Source: Tolypocladium sp. Sup5 PDA-1
Lineage: Eukaryota; Ascomycota; Sordariomycetes; Hypocreales; Ophiocordycipitaceae
Assembly: GCA_000750105.3 (NCBI GenBank)
Contig: JPHH03000050.1
Location: forward strand, 62,001-126,000
Direction of reading: 5' to 3'
Length of the DNA stretch: 64,000 bases
Below are positions 33,249 through 44,758 of this stretch, one piece after another. The position numbers were made by a program, and so were the translations under genes. The notes under the pieces were generated by a model, which was given only the letters and a program-made list of their open reading frames with translations, did not search any database and was not told where the DNA came from. Position 1 is the first letter of the stretch. Each line of letters opens with the position of its first letter.

Positions 33249-35647
33249 GACGCCGAGGATTGGCGACTGACGAGGTGGTGAGGCAAACGACGGATGGCCT
33301 CCGCTGCGTGTGCAATATCGAGGTACACACGGACTATCAGTGGACTCCGTTCGGGAGGATGGAGAGGCGAGGCTCGGAGTGGAGACTCGGCCAGAGAATG
33401 CAGATGCAGGACGCAGACGCAGACGCAGACGCGGTTGCAGTCGCAGAGTCTGCCGTTGTGGCCTCTGGACCGTCGCTGCAGGGTCAGGGCAGGGGTATGC
33501 TCCTCTTATGCCAGCCAGCTAATAAGAGAGCAGGTACTTCGTACTCGCAGACGGGCGTGGTTGCCGAAGAATGAGATGTTGTTGCCGGCTTCCCTGTCGA
33601 GGCGCGAAGGAGCTGGTGAGCAAGCAGGGGCGCGCCCTTTGAGATGTCTGCCGTCTGTTGTATTCAATGTTGTTTGTTAGTCGAGCTTGTCTGTCCGGGG
33701 CTGCTGCTCGACGGCCGAGACTTGAGGGAGCCAGAGAGCGCCGGCCGAGAGTATGACGAAATGCTGCTTCTCCTCTCTGCCACTGCAAGTTCGTGGGCGT
33801 CGTCTAGTGTCTTCGTCGGCTGAGCTGAGCCGGGGTGATGTCTTGCTGTTGGACAAATGGAACCAAGACGGCAAGCACCCAGTCCCGTTAACCCAAGCAG
33901 GGGGGTCAGAACCGGTTCCCTCCTGGCGCTCCGCTGCCAGGGCTTTTCACCGAACGACGAATGTCCTTCCCCGGTGGGTCCCGCGAGACTATTAGTTGTC
34001 GTCGGCTGCTGCAGGAGCACGAGAGGAACTTTGGGCTGGGACTTTTGAAGCGGGAGGGGACGTTGGCAGGTCGAGGTGAGCGCGAGCGAGAGAGTTTGCA
34101 AGTAAGTTACAAGCAAGCAGAGAAAGGAGACCGGGAGCCTGAGAGGTAGGCAGAGAATCCCGGCTGCTGCGAGAGTGGTTTGGCCTGTCGTCGGCGGCTC
34201 ACGCCTCCGAGGTGTGCACGGCGCACAGTGACAATTGTCCGTTTCGTACTGGAACGAGACCCCCACGCGACGCCACCAGTCGAGCTCCAGCTGTCATGGA
34301 CAGACGGCCCGCGGGCGACGAAGGTATCAGGCCACGGCATGTCATGGCATTGCCACGTCTCGAGGCAGATGAAGTGAGCGTTGCAGTTCTGCCGTGTACC
34401 CTGGCAAAGGTGAGGTTGAAGAAGCGGAAGTGACAAGGAGCCAAGGTTTTTCCGCTGCTCTTTCGCACCTGCCATGCCTGTGTGCATTGTTTCCTTCCTG
34501 ACAATGGCGAGGCAGTGGGTACGTTACTACTCCGTACGTACTACGTACTCGTAAGTACTTTCTCCGTGCAACGCCCTCGCTCCTTCCTTCAGGTCGTCAT
34601 GCAAGGATGGCATTCATGCACGACGTCATCACGGCATCGCTACCGCCGTATGCCAGCGTCAACACATTGCCCACCAAGACTCCTTGAAGTCGTAAAGACA
34701 AGCCTTGACATCTTGACATTCAGGAGCATTCCGTACCCTCGTTTACCTGCGGTTTAGATACTGTATGCTCCGCGGTCAATCACCACCTCGTCCCTCTTGC
34801 GACGGCTTCATCTGCAGTGGCTTGCTGCAAGTGCAAAAGTGTATGTAAGAGTATCAACGCCTGTGCTCCGTCCACAGCCCCCGGCCCCGGCACTCATGGG
34901 CCATGCCAGGGACCGACCCAGTCCGCTCTGCAGCCAGGCGCCTCCACCCATCCACATCCAGGTGCCAGTTCATCCAAGCGTCGGCGGTGGTCTCCGCTCC
35001 GTCTCGTCGTGCCCCGGAGCGCCCTGGTCCCGGCGACCAAGCGGCGGCCCAGGAGGAGCGTACATATGCAGCGGCGAGATCTGCTACCTCGGGCAGCCAT
35101 GGCGAGGAGGGGCGGCCTGCGACGGGGATGAATCGCCGGCCACCGGAGCCGTTTGCCGTTTTGAGTGGCTGGGACGCGCCTTGTTCGCCTCACGTCCTGG
35201 ATGATCTCTCGCGGAGAAGCGGACGGCGGATGCTGGCGTCGACTCGCGAACCAGGCATGGCGAGGATCGCCAGCAGACTGCCGGTAGCCCTTGATTGGGC
35301 TGGTTCTACGTTTCGACAAGCTGAACGACTGGCTTGGCGAAGCTTGGTAATGATGCAGCTCGCACTCGTAGAGTGCTGCGGCAAACGGCGTAGATTTTGT
35401 ACACCGTACATGCCGGTTACAGCTCCATATCCCTCCCCGGCGTCGAGAGGACCCTGAAGTTGGGTTCCAATAATTCTGCGGAAAATGCACATCATCTCAT
35501 CTGCCGGCCGGATTGCCGGCATCTCATAACTAGCAACAGTCTACAATTCACAACTTGCAATCTCGCGGCCAACATCCTCCCGTTCGTCCAAGCTTCAATC
35601 GCGACGGCCCTTGGTGGTTGCTGCGTACGGCAGGCATTTCAGCACCA

Positions 35648-35684
35648 CGGAAGACGGAAGGCGGAAGACGGAAGACGGAAAGCG
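35648..35684. repeat. CGGAAGA-type short tandem repeat
   Basis: About five imperfect copies of a 7-base CGGAAGA unit in non-coding DNA. Confidence 0.75.
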
Positions 35685-36301
35685 GCCCCGTCACCGATGG
35701 CTTAAGCCTCGAGACAAGCGGCGTCCAATTGGGGCGATGGTAATGTATGGTTGCCGTCTGTGCACTGAGGTGTTGCAGATCTCTCTTTATTGCCCGAGCG
35801 AATTCCCGACGGATTCTTCTCGACCTTCTGGGTTGCGGCTCTTGCCGTTTCATGTCATGCACTTCCCGCCCAGTTTGAAGACAACTACGTAATTACCTTG
35901 ATGCACAAACGGTACTCCGTACTCGAATAAGAGAAATTGACGTCTACATGCATGAAAAGGTACAACAGCTTAAGCAGCGTTGTATCGGCCTTGTTATTCT
36001 TTCATCAACGTCAGCCTCTCAGCACCGCCAAGTCGTTGACGTCTATTAGTCCGTACCTATTCTTGGTGGCCCATACTGGCAGCTTCCCGTTTGGGAGGGT
36101 ATCTGGCACTAGTTCGGCCAACGGGTAGGTTGCATCTCAACTTCACGAACTGGACACCTTGGCTGGTTCCTTTGCTGACCGCCTCATCTCAAGGTGAGCC
36201 GGGCTTCACCGCAAAAGTTTGTGGGCTTGTGAAACAACTGCAGAGAGGCCTTTCCCCGGGGATGGAGCTGCGTACTAATTTGCGGACCTAAATGTAACCC
36301 G

Positions 36302-36328
36302 GCCCGGTTTGCCCGGTTTGCCCGGTTG
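36302..36328. repeat. 9-bp tandem repeat
   Basis: Three copies of GCCCGGTTT, the last with one change. Confidence 0.8.
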
Positions 36329-37854
36329 TAAGTCTCTCGCCGCCGGGGAAGCCGATCTCCCTCCCAGTACCGCCCTGAGATCCTCACCAACAAAGATGGT
36401 GATTAATTTTCGACAAATAGATTAAACTGACAACTTTGCCAGTGATCTTCCCGTAAGAAGCAACACTCGTTCTCCTTAGGATGTCACGTTGCGCTTGGCT
36501 CCGCAGCACCCTCGATTCGTGTGCCCAGAAATTGATCTTCCCAATTGACATCGCACGTGGGCTGGCATACGCGGCTTTGACATCTCCCACGTTCCTACAT
36601 CGAGGTTGAGCATTTCATGACGGTATTGGAGATGTAAATTGGTCCCGGCTCCCGAGAGCCAGAGTTCAGTCGGATTTGATGACGGGGCGCGTCTCGGCCG
36701 AACAAAGATTCCACAGCGAGCTTGCCTTAGCGTTCTATAGCGCCAGGCCTGGACGTGCTTGGCAGATCCCTCCAAACTTCAAGAATGGAAATGGCGAGGC
36801 ACAGCTCTTGGCCATCAGAAAAAGTTCCTCTGTTTCCGGTCTTCCCAAGCCCTCATTCTCTTGGCCGGTCACCTGCCTTTCTGTTGTAGTGACTTGTAGG
36901 GATGAATTCCAATTCCCTTATCGTCAGCTTCCCATTTGCTTCTAACTCCGGGCTTGTCAAGTTAATTGACCGAGTAGGCAAATGAACTGTCCCTGAAGGA
37001 GATGCATCTCCAAAGTCCCAATGCTCTCATGTGAATGAAAAACACTGTGTGTTCTCTCACGAATTGGACAGGACGCGGCCACGGTTTGTATGCTGCTGCT
37101 ACTACATACTTCATTCTGCATGTTGGATTCGCTGAACTAAAAGAGCACGCATCATCACCGTGGATCTTGCGGGCTGAGTGGTACATATTATGTACAACGG
37201 GGAACTGTTATTATCGGCTGTGTGGGCTCGAATTGACTTGTGGAGGCGGGGCGAGCCGAAGTCCCCGTCTTTGGCTGACCTCGGTTCGGTCCTGTGATGA
37301 CCTCACCTGCTCACCTTACTCCGTCGTCGCCGGCTCCAAACTGACCCTGGCCTCTCCAAGTCTCTGGTCCCGAATACTCTCGTCACTGTTTCTGGACCGG
37401 GCCTTCATCAACTTCAGCCCAACCTCCAGCGCGCCTCTCATCAGCAATACCGGACAGCCTAGACGGCGGTTTACTTATCAGTACGGCTGCTGGATAGTAC
37501 ATAATATCGCAACGTAAACACCATCACCAACACATCCACAACCCCCTCAGCCCTCGTCGTGCCTCTTCCACGCGTCGACTAGCCCATTCTCGCGGCCCTT
37601 TTGCGTCCCGCGTCCCATACAGCCGGTTCGCCTTCCCCATCTGGCCCTCGCCTCTCGCGCAGCCAACATCCAACCTCCATCTGCAGACTGACCTTGACCC
37701 CCAGCTCCAATCTGCAGACCCCGGACCCGGACCCGGACCCGGCGCCCCGGACAACGGATTCGGCAAGTGCCCCGGCTCGGCGAACGCCCGGCGCGACACG
37801 GTACCACGTTTGGTCCCTGGTTGACCGGCGACTCGGGCCGACGACGTCGAGGCC

Positions 37855-38502
37855 ATGGCGTCCCTCCTGCCGCTCATCTCGGAGATTCTCCCCATGATCA
37901 TGCCCGCGTCGACGCATGTTATGCGGGCGAAGCAGCTGGAGCCGGCGTATCCTACGGTGGAGGGCCCTGTGGTCACTCGGGCTGCCGTGGTCGACAAGTG
38001 CGATAAGATGTGTGCCTCTGGTCAGCTCCTTTCCCACGCTCTCTCTATTTGCATCCCCTTGCCCAAGTCTGTAGTAACCGTTCGAACCAGTGCTCACGAC
38101 CCGTCCAAATTCATCGTCCCCCGTACGCCACAACAGCGAGCAAGGTGCGTTCAACAGTAGAATACATAATCCCTACGGTGCCCCTCGTAGACGGCCTCCC
38201 CTTGTGCTTTTTCTTGTCCTTGTTTTACATGACCGTCTATTCTGGTCTAACATGTCATAGATGCCATCATCTACGCCGTCTCCGGCACCGGCACCCTCGT
38301 CGTCAAGGAAGGCTTCGAGGCCGGGCTGCGCCATCACGAGCTCTCCCCCGGCGACTTCGCCGTCATCCCCGCCTGGACGGAGCACCAGGTCCGCAACGAC
38401 TCCGACGCCGACGTCGTCTGGGTCGTCGTCCAGAGCGGCGCGCGGCCGGTGGGCGCTACGCTGGCGGACTGGGGTGGCGACGAAGTCTCGGCACGCGACT
38501 AA
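37855..38502 (+). CDS. Small single-domain cupin protein with altered metal site
   Basis: Three exons, 37855-38020, 38091-38144 and 38261-38502, give 153 residues. The introns (70 and 116 nt) rejoin MCAS-VLTTRPNSS and HNSEQ-DAIIYAVSG in frame; the second ends in CTAACATGTCATAG. Cupin motif 1 is SPVRHNSEQDAIIYAVSGTG and motif 2 is LSPGDFAVIPAWTEHQVRND. Where the family has HxH then E, this protein has RHN then E. Only one of the first-motif histidines is left, while Glu and the motif 2 histidine remain, so metal binding may be weak or absent. No signal peptide or second cupin domain is present. The first donor (GTCAGC) is weak, and the 54-nt middle exon was chosen because it alone restores the motif. 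Function unknown; related small fungal cupins are uncharacterised. Confidence 0.75.
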
Positions 38503-38588
38503 AGAATAAAGCCTACAAGGTAGTCTAGTATTTGCTTGCTGTAACGCTGATGAAGCACGAAACGTGAAGCCGAGGCAGGGAGGGCCGG

Positions 38589-40088
38589 TCATATGCTGCA
38601 GTACGACCTTACCAGCTCGACTACGCGCTTGCGATCTGCCGGGCTGTCAAAGACCTGGGCGTGGTCCAGGTGCGGGAACATGATCGCCTCTACTCTACCG
38701 CCATGGCCATGGCCATCAGCAGCAGCAACTCCGCCGGAGATGTCCAAGTATTCTGCTACTGCCGCTGCGTCAACAATCAGGTCTCTGCCCGACAAGCAGA
38801 CGGCGGCCTTCCTCGCCCCATCTTGGCCGCGGCGTGAAAGCAGCTCCTCCTTCCAGATGATGTTCTCGCGCCAAAAGAAATGTCGGCCGAGGCAGTGCGC
38901 AACGCAGGGGTCGGTGCTGGCAAAGTACCACAGCTGCCATTCGTTGGCCCGCCGGGGATGCCTGCGGGTAAAATTGTAAGCCACGTCGGGCAGATGAAGC
39001 ATAATTGTCACGGGGTCGACGAGCACCACCGAGGGCACGCGGCGGCCCAGGGCCGGTGAGCCGAGCATGTGGGTGGTCAGGACGGAGCCATAGGAATGCG
39101 ACACTATCGTGAACCTGTCCCAGCCGCGGTGATGGTCCAGTATCCGCGTCATCTGCTGCAGGAACTCCCCCTTGTTGGGCGGCGGCGCGGTGAGGCGGAA
39201 GGATACGGGGAGGAGCTCGAGGGCGATGACGCCGCGCGTCTTGGCGGCGTGCATCTCGGCGACGAAGCGGACGTAGGTCCAGAGCCCGATGCCGATGCCG
39301 TGGAAGAAGACGACGGGGAGCTCGCGGTCGGTCCGATGAGGATGGTACCAGTAGCCTAGGCCCGGCGCCGGGGATCTGCGTCGTGCGAGCAGCTCCTGGG
39401 GTCTCGGGGGGAAGGTCTCCAGCGTCGCAGCGGGCGATCTGGCGTAGTATTGGAAGCCGTGCCAGAGCATGGCCAGGTGAGTGACCTGGTCGACGAAGAA
39501 GACGACGGCGTACCACGCCAGGCTACGGTAGGTCGTGTCGATGCCGTCGAGCGTGAGCCGCAGGCACTTGGCCGACCCGCGACCATGGCCCAGGGGGCGA
39601 CCGAGACGCTGCTCGATGTTGGCAATGTACTCGTCCAGTTCGCCTTCGATGGCTTCACGGCTGTCACTGGCCCGTGCCTCTTGCTCTCCCATGTCGAAAA
39701 AGGCCCAGAGGAGGAACTCTCGCACATTGTCCCGGCGGATGTCGTCAATGTCGGCCCCCAGGAACCACCACCGTAGGTACATGTCATGGGCAGGGACGTT
39801 GGCCATGCACCGCTCAAACAGGGCCCGTCGTTCTCCGGGCGACAGCGGCTCGGGATAGACGGCCGCCCGGCTCAGCCGGCGCGTGTAGGGGACGTAGACG
39901 AGGCCGTAGAAGAGCGCCTCGGCGACGAGCAGGCCGCACAGGGCGGCGGCGGCGGCGCGGTACCATGGCGCGTCCCAGCGCAGGAGGGTGATGCCCAGGA
40001 GGACCGTGCCGTAGAGCAGCGGCGTGCAGCGGAAGAGGACGATGAAGACGCGGATCAAGATCCATTCGGCAAAGGAGGTCCCGATCAT
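38589..40088 (-). CDS. Membrane-anchored alpha/beta hydrolase
   Basis: A single exon of 499 residues. Two hydrophobic stretches near residues 8-35 and 43-65 should anchor it in a membrane. A linker of about 180 residues rich in Trp/Phe/Tyr follows, then the hydrolase fold. The oxyanion loop is FFHGIGIG (263-268). The nucleophile is Ser332 in IVSHSYGSV, where the usual GxSxG has Ser in place of the first Gly. Asp436 in SGRDLIVD and a His in FPHLDHAQVF (473 or 476) complete a triad. An acyl hydrolase or esterase role is inferred from the fold; the substrate is unknown. It converges with the cupin gene (87 bp apart) and is divergent from the DUF1769 gene. Confidence 0.82.
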   Translation of the reverse strand: MIGTSFAEWILIRVFIVLFRCTPLLYGTVLLGITLLRWDAPWYRAAAAALCGLLVAEALFYGLVYVPYTRRLSRAAVYPEPLSPGERRALFERCMANVPAHDMYLRWWFLGADIDDIRRDNVREFLLWAFFDMGEQEARASDSREAIEGELDEYIANIEQRLGRPLGHGRGSAKCLRLTLDGIDTTYRSLAWYAVVFFVDQVTHLAMLWHGFQYYARSPAATLETFPPRPQELLARRRSPAPGLGYWYHPHRTDRELPVVFFHGIGIGLWTYVRFVAEMHAAKTRGVIALELLPVSFRLTAPPPNKGEFLQQMTRILDHHRGWDRFTIVSHSYGSVLTTHMLGSPALGRRVPSVVLVDPVTIMLHLPDVAYNFTRRHPRRANEWQLWYFASTDPCVAHCLGRHFFWRENIIWKEELLSRRGQDGARKAAVCLSGRDLIVDAAAVAEYLDISGGVAAADGHGHGGRVEAIMFPHLDHAQVFDSPADRKRVVELVRSYCSI

Positions 40089-40761
40089 CGGGTCGATGCG
40101 AGCGGCGCCGGGGCCGGACGAAGCAGATGTGGTCTTTTTATAGCAGTGGTAGGCTCTGAATGAGACTCTGCGACAGCGGACACGCGGCTAGAGCAGGCGG
40201 TTCGCGGCGTGGGAGTCGGAGGAGTCTCATAATCTCATTGCCGCAGCTCGTCGCGGTGGTGTGCGAGGTGGCTGGTTTCAAGATGGGCCTCGGCTGGCCT
40301 GATAATAATCGCTGTAAGCATTAGAGGGACCGACAAGGATGACGATGACGATGACGATGGGGTGTTGGCCTCAACAAATAGGAGTGATGGAGGTTGGGCA
40401 TGTGAGTCCCTGGCGGGATGACGTAGCCAGCACGTGCGACAGGAACAGCACCCAAACTCATCCTCAATGCACATGTCTGCCCATGAAGCCGTGGCGACGA
40501 GTTTGCAGATACAGGTTAATTGCTTCGTCGTCTTGAAGATGACGGTTCATCGTGCAAGGAGAGCTGCTGGATGCCGCGGAGGTACAGGGCAATCAGAGCA
40601 GTCCCACCACATCCGGCCCACCACCAATCATGGAGCGAAAAGCCTCGACGTCATGATGAAACGAACTCGCAACACATAAATATGCTTCACCCTCAACCGC
40701 GGCCGTGTCACGTCGTCTGGCAGAGTACACCATACACCGCACTCGCCTCTGATCCGCCGCG
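40089..40761. other. Divergent promoter region
   Basis: Shared upstream region of the alpha/beta hydrolase (minus) and DUF1769 gene (plus). It contains a short GATGAC-type repeat near 40336-40358. No further feature. Confidence 0.5.
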
Positions 40762-41934
40762 ATGGCGGAAAAGTACATTCTGCGCATCACGGCGGGCCCC
40801 AGCTACGACGAGGCGACGCACGCCGAGGTCCCCGTCAACAAGCCAGAGCCGCTGCACATCAACAGCCACGCCGCCGACATTGCGCTCAACGTGCGCATCC
40901 GGAACTACCAGGGCCTGCCGCGCGGCTCGCCGTCGACGTCGGGCTATTTTTCCGCCGAGCCGCACGCCTACAACCAGGACCAGTACAGCATCTCCTTTCG
41001 CTTCACGCCGCGGAGGCCTGCGGCAGCAGCAGCAGCAGCAGCAGCAGCAGCGTCTCAGGGGAATGGGGCGGGAGACGGCATCAGGGGCGCGGACCTGCAG
41101 TTCGGCAACGACTTTGACCGGCCGATCCGCGACCGGCTGCCGCCGGGGTTCAACACGGCCATGAGCATCGTGCGGTGGTGGATCGACCCGGGGCTCGACG
41201 GCGACGCCTACGCCGACCGGCCGTACCTGTACGGCCCCGCGCTCAGCTCCTTCAACGCGCTGCACGTCGGGCCCGGCGAGTACGACGAGGGCCGGGGCGG
41301 CCTGTGGTTCGACGAGGGCGGCGACGCGCGCGGGCTGGAGGCGCGGAGCGCGCTGGGCGTGCCGGGGGACAGCAAGGCGCGCATGAAGTGGGCGCTCAAG
41401 GACGACAGCAAGGAGAAGTGGGTGTTTGCGTACGTGCAGACGTACGGGCTGGATTTCTTCAACCCGTACCTCGACTTTGCGAACCTGGCGCTCAAGCTGC
41501 CGGGGTTTCAGCTGCCGATTGTAAAGTACTGGGACGGCCAGGGTCTGAGGTGAGAGGCTTCCCTTTCGCAAACACAACCCCCCCCCCCTTCTCCCACGAG
41601 AACACAGCCAGTGCAAACTTCTTATATATGTCATGAGTTGGCGTTTAACCATCCTAGGGCCACGTGCAGGCGCTCACATCAGCTTAGATATGTCCTGCGC
41701 AATAGGGAAACGAGCGAGGTGTACCTCGTCGTGGTGATCAAGCTGTACCTCAAGGAGGACGTGAATGAAGACGGGACGCTGAAGGAGGGTGCTGCGCAGC
41801 ACGTGGCGGAGGCTGGGGGGTATCAAGATGCGGAGAGCGGCGAGTACGATGAGACGCAGGTTCTCAAAGAGGCGAGAGAGAAGCTGGGGCCGAGTCAGGG
41901 GGAGACCAAGACCAGCCCCGACGATGTAGATTAG
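40762..41934 (+). CDS. DUF1769 (UPF0590) family protein
   Basis: Exons 40762-41549 and 41688-41934 give 344 residues. The 138-nt intron (GTGAGA...GCTTAG) joins GQGLR to YVLRNRETSEVYLVV. Family landmarks: YILRITAGPSYD at the start, INSHAADIALNVRIRNYQG, then DLQFGNDFDRPIRDRLPPGF, WWIDPGLDGDAYADRPYLYG and FNPYLDFANLALKLPGF. Known only as a conserved fungal family, with a fission yeast member; no biochemical function is established. A run of eleven alanines encoded by GCA repeats (41023-41051) lies in a loop between conserved blocks. A run of ten or more C in the intron (about 41578-41588) could be length-variable. The acidic C-terminus is probably disordered. Confidence 0.88.
41023..41051. repeat. 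(GCA)n coding microsatellite
   Basis: GCA repeats encoding a polyalanine run inside the DUF1769 protein. Confidence 0.9.
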
Positions 41935-42557
41935 AAGTTGGGGGGGCTGTTACGATATAGAGGATATAGACTGCGGGCCAGGAGCCTTGCGCCATCAATC
42001 ATCATGGAATGGCAGGCTGTGAAGGCAAGCACGGCGTTTGTCTTGAAGATTTCTGTTGACGGATAACCTCTAGCGGTCAATTCTCGGTGCAGCGCATCAC
42101 CGTGGTTGATGATTTCTTGGTGATGCAGTGACACTCTGTCCGCCAAGTCGTCCCTGTGCGCTCTCTGAAAAGGGGCACACAAAAGTCGCGCACGCCGCAG
42201 AGAGCACAGGCTAGCAAACTGATTCACCGGCCTCTTTTGTGCGCACCGCAACCCGGCCCTCGGTGTTCAACTGGATCCAAGCCACGAGACTCACAGCAGA
42301 CGCCTTCTGTGGAAGTATGGACATGACGGTGCTTTCGAGCTCCTGTTCCAGTAGGCAGCCATTCGCTTGGAAGATGCGCACCGGAGTTGCTTGGCTCGAC
42401 TACACGCAACAACTCCCACGGGGCGTCGTCTGGCTTCAAACTCGGCTCTCCCCGAGCGGCAGACTCGCCATCTCCAGCAAACCATCGTGTCTGCGCGCTT
42501 CGACTTCAGCACTGCCGACCCGAGCTGGCCCCCGAGGAGCCCTGCAGGGCAGTCGAC
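41935..42557. other. Intergenic; may hide a 5' exon of the next gene
   Basis: No supported gene. The following surface protein lacks a signal peptide in its visible exons, so a first exon may lie here. I searched for a hydrophobic start with a donor and found none that was convincing. Confidence 0.45.
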
Positions 42558-43547
42558 ATGATGAGCATCAGCACCCTCTCCAGCAGCGCCAAGGTGGTTC
42601 CCTACATGCGCATGACGGACCCGGCCATCCCGTGCCCGGCGCCCATCCTCGCCAGCGACTTTGACGGCTGCCGCGTGCCCGGCGGCGAGGAGCTGTGGTC
42701 GCGACGCGGCTTCTACTCGCCGGGCGTGTGCTTTGCCGGGTACAGCCCGCTGTGCACCCAGACGAAGCCGAGTGTCGGGTGGCCAATCCGGGCCGGGGAG
42801 ACGGCGGTGAGATGCGTGCCCGCGTAAGATACAAGATGCCATCTACCGTCAACGCCGAGGGCTGTCTAACGTCGATGCCCCCAACGCAGAGAGTACGAGT
42901 GCAACGGCGACGACAAGGACCAGCGGTTCGCGACGACCAACTACGACGGCACCATCCTCTCCGCGCCGGCCTTTGAGATCCGGTGGAGGAGCGAGGATCT
43001 CAAGAAGAGCGCGCCGGGGACGCCCCGACCGGGAGACTCCACGCCGTCGTCGACGACGTCGGAGGGCTCGCCACCCACCGGCACCATCACGATCCCCGCG
43101 ACCACGACACCTCCCGCCGCCGGCACAGCGGAACCCCCAGCCTCCACGACGGGACCGATGGCCCCGAGCCCGGAACCCCAGACCCTCGGGCCCGGCGCCA
43201 TCGCGGCGATAGCAGTCGGCAGCAGCTTCGGCGTGCTTGCACTCGTGCTTGGCGCCGTGTTCCTGGCGATGCGGCGCCGGCTGAAGCGGAGGAGGATGGG
43301 GTCGTGGACGGAGGGAAACCGGGGACTGCAGCAGCAACAGCGCGCGCAGCCGGTCGAGATGGAGCATACGCCGGCGAGCCCGAGTGAGTTGCCGGACAAC
43401 ACTTTGGGGTCAGCGCAAGTACCGCCAGCGGGACCGGTAGGCGTCTTCGAGATGGCTGCCGAGCCGGTTATTACGGGGCCGGGCGCAGGGCAGGTTCACG
43501 ACCGTCGTGACGGAGATGATGACAACTTGAGCAAGGAGCCGAGGTAG
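42558..43547 (+). CDS. Putative single-pass surface protein with cysteine-containing ectodomain; N-terminus uncertain
   Basis: Exons 42558-42823 and 42890-43547 give 307 residues as modelled. The intron (66 nt, GTAAGA...CGCAG, branch CTAAC) joins RCVPA to EYECNGDDKD. The ectodomain has ILASDFDGCRVPGG, RRGFYSPGVCFAGYSPLCTQ and six or so cysteines. A Ser/Thr/Pro-rich stalk follows (STPSSTTSEGSPPTGTITIP), then one membrane helix (IAAIAVGSSFGVLALVLGAVFLAM). A basic stop (RRRLKRRR) and a Pro/Glu-rich cytosolic tail of about 95 residues complete it. The layout is like fungal wall-sensing or mucin-like receptors. The YSPGVCxxGYxxxC pattern is common in uncharacterised ascomycete membrane proteins. 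The open frame extends upstream to 42387 without a signal peptide, so the true start is probably in an unseen upstream exon. Confidence 0.65.
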
Positions 43548-44758
43548 AAGGCGGGCTGGTTCTCGGGTGGACAGGAGAAGAGCCTAGTTTGGTGTAGAGT
43601 GTGGTTAGTTACAGGTCTCGGAGAGGCGCCCTTCTTTCGTGTTTCGACTTGCGGGGAAAAGTCTCCGAGGTGAATCTCAAGAGGCCACGGACCCCGTCCC
43701 AGAAGTTGCGGTATGAATCGACTTTCGCGCGCCTCGAATCCGGTTCGTTCGTTGATGGCCCGAGGCCTCAATCACACCTCGGGTTTGTCTCAACTCGTAT
43801 AGTCGGGCGGGTTCATTGGCGCCGCGGCCGTACGCGGGAATAAAACAAGCATTGAGGCCTCCGCCTTGCCGTGTCTCGGCAGCTTACTCCGTGTGCCGGT
43901 CCTACCTTATCGCTCGGGACTGCTCGCTGCTTGTCATTGGTACTATTAACTGCGGTGGGCTTTCTCCATCTCGGTCCTCGGAGACTATTGCGAAAGGGCG
44001 CGGATACAAGAGAGAAGCTGTCATGTCGTCATTTGAATCTGTCAACCAGTCACTCATGAGGCTTTGCGACAATGCCCCCTCGCGATCCACCATCAAGGCG
44101 CCCGAGCGCCCCGTCCCCAGCGCCCCATTCGACTAGTCTGACCGTGTGGAGGAGCAGCTTCTGCCCGCTGCTTATTTCCGCCCTCGGCACCCATCAAATG
44201 TTGTGACAGTCTTGGGGGTCACTCCAGTCATCGCCGCATCACCTCGTCAGACACAGTCCAGCGCCCTGCACGTGGTTCTCGCCGCGCCGTGCACTGGCCA
44301 GCATCCGAATGGCGGGTGAGGCCTATGCCGGCGCCGTTCGAGAGTTACTTTCCGGACGCTGGTGTATGCGACGAATCTGCGCGGGACGTGGACGCACGCG
44401 CGCCGCCTAGTCGTGTACTTCTTCAACCCAATCTGCTGCAGCCGGCCCCAACGCCAATCGCGCAATATGCCCTGGCGGAAGGCGTGGGGCTGAGCGGATC
44501 GGTGTCTCAACTCAACTCTTATTCCCGTCCGGCTGTCACGGTCTAGGTTGACTGCCCTGGTCGCTTGTCGCGCTGATAACTTGTGCCTTGATAAATCTGG
44601 CCGCATCCTCTTCCCCGGCCTCTCCCAATGCAGTCCACCTCGGGGTCCGGAAAGGCGCAGAGGGCAGTCCTCTACCGAAGGCTATACGAGCCCACGACTT
44701 CCAGTGTCGACAGTTGACACCAGGCACCAGATGACGTTGCTGTTACTGACGTCTCATC
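43548..44758. other. Intergenic, no supported gene
   Basis: 1.2 kb between the surface protein and the MFS transporter. Short ORFs on both strands were inspected and none resembles a protein. Confidence 0.55.

Larger units (their letters stand above)
33249..37854. other. 4.6-kb gene-poor interval
   Basis: Both strands were read for protein families, splice-linked exons and signal peptides, and none was convincing. ORFs reach 200 codons (33664-34266 minus) but have random composition. The interval has TACGTA/GTAC-rich tracts near 34520-34560, a 7-bp repeat near 35648, a 9-bp repeat at 36302, and AT-rich patches around 35890-36010. It could hold a non-coding RNA or simply be long promoters for the divergent F-box and cupin genes. 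Confidence 0.5.
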
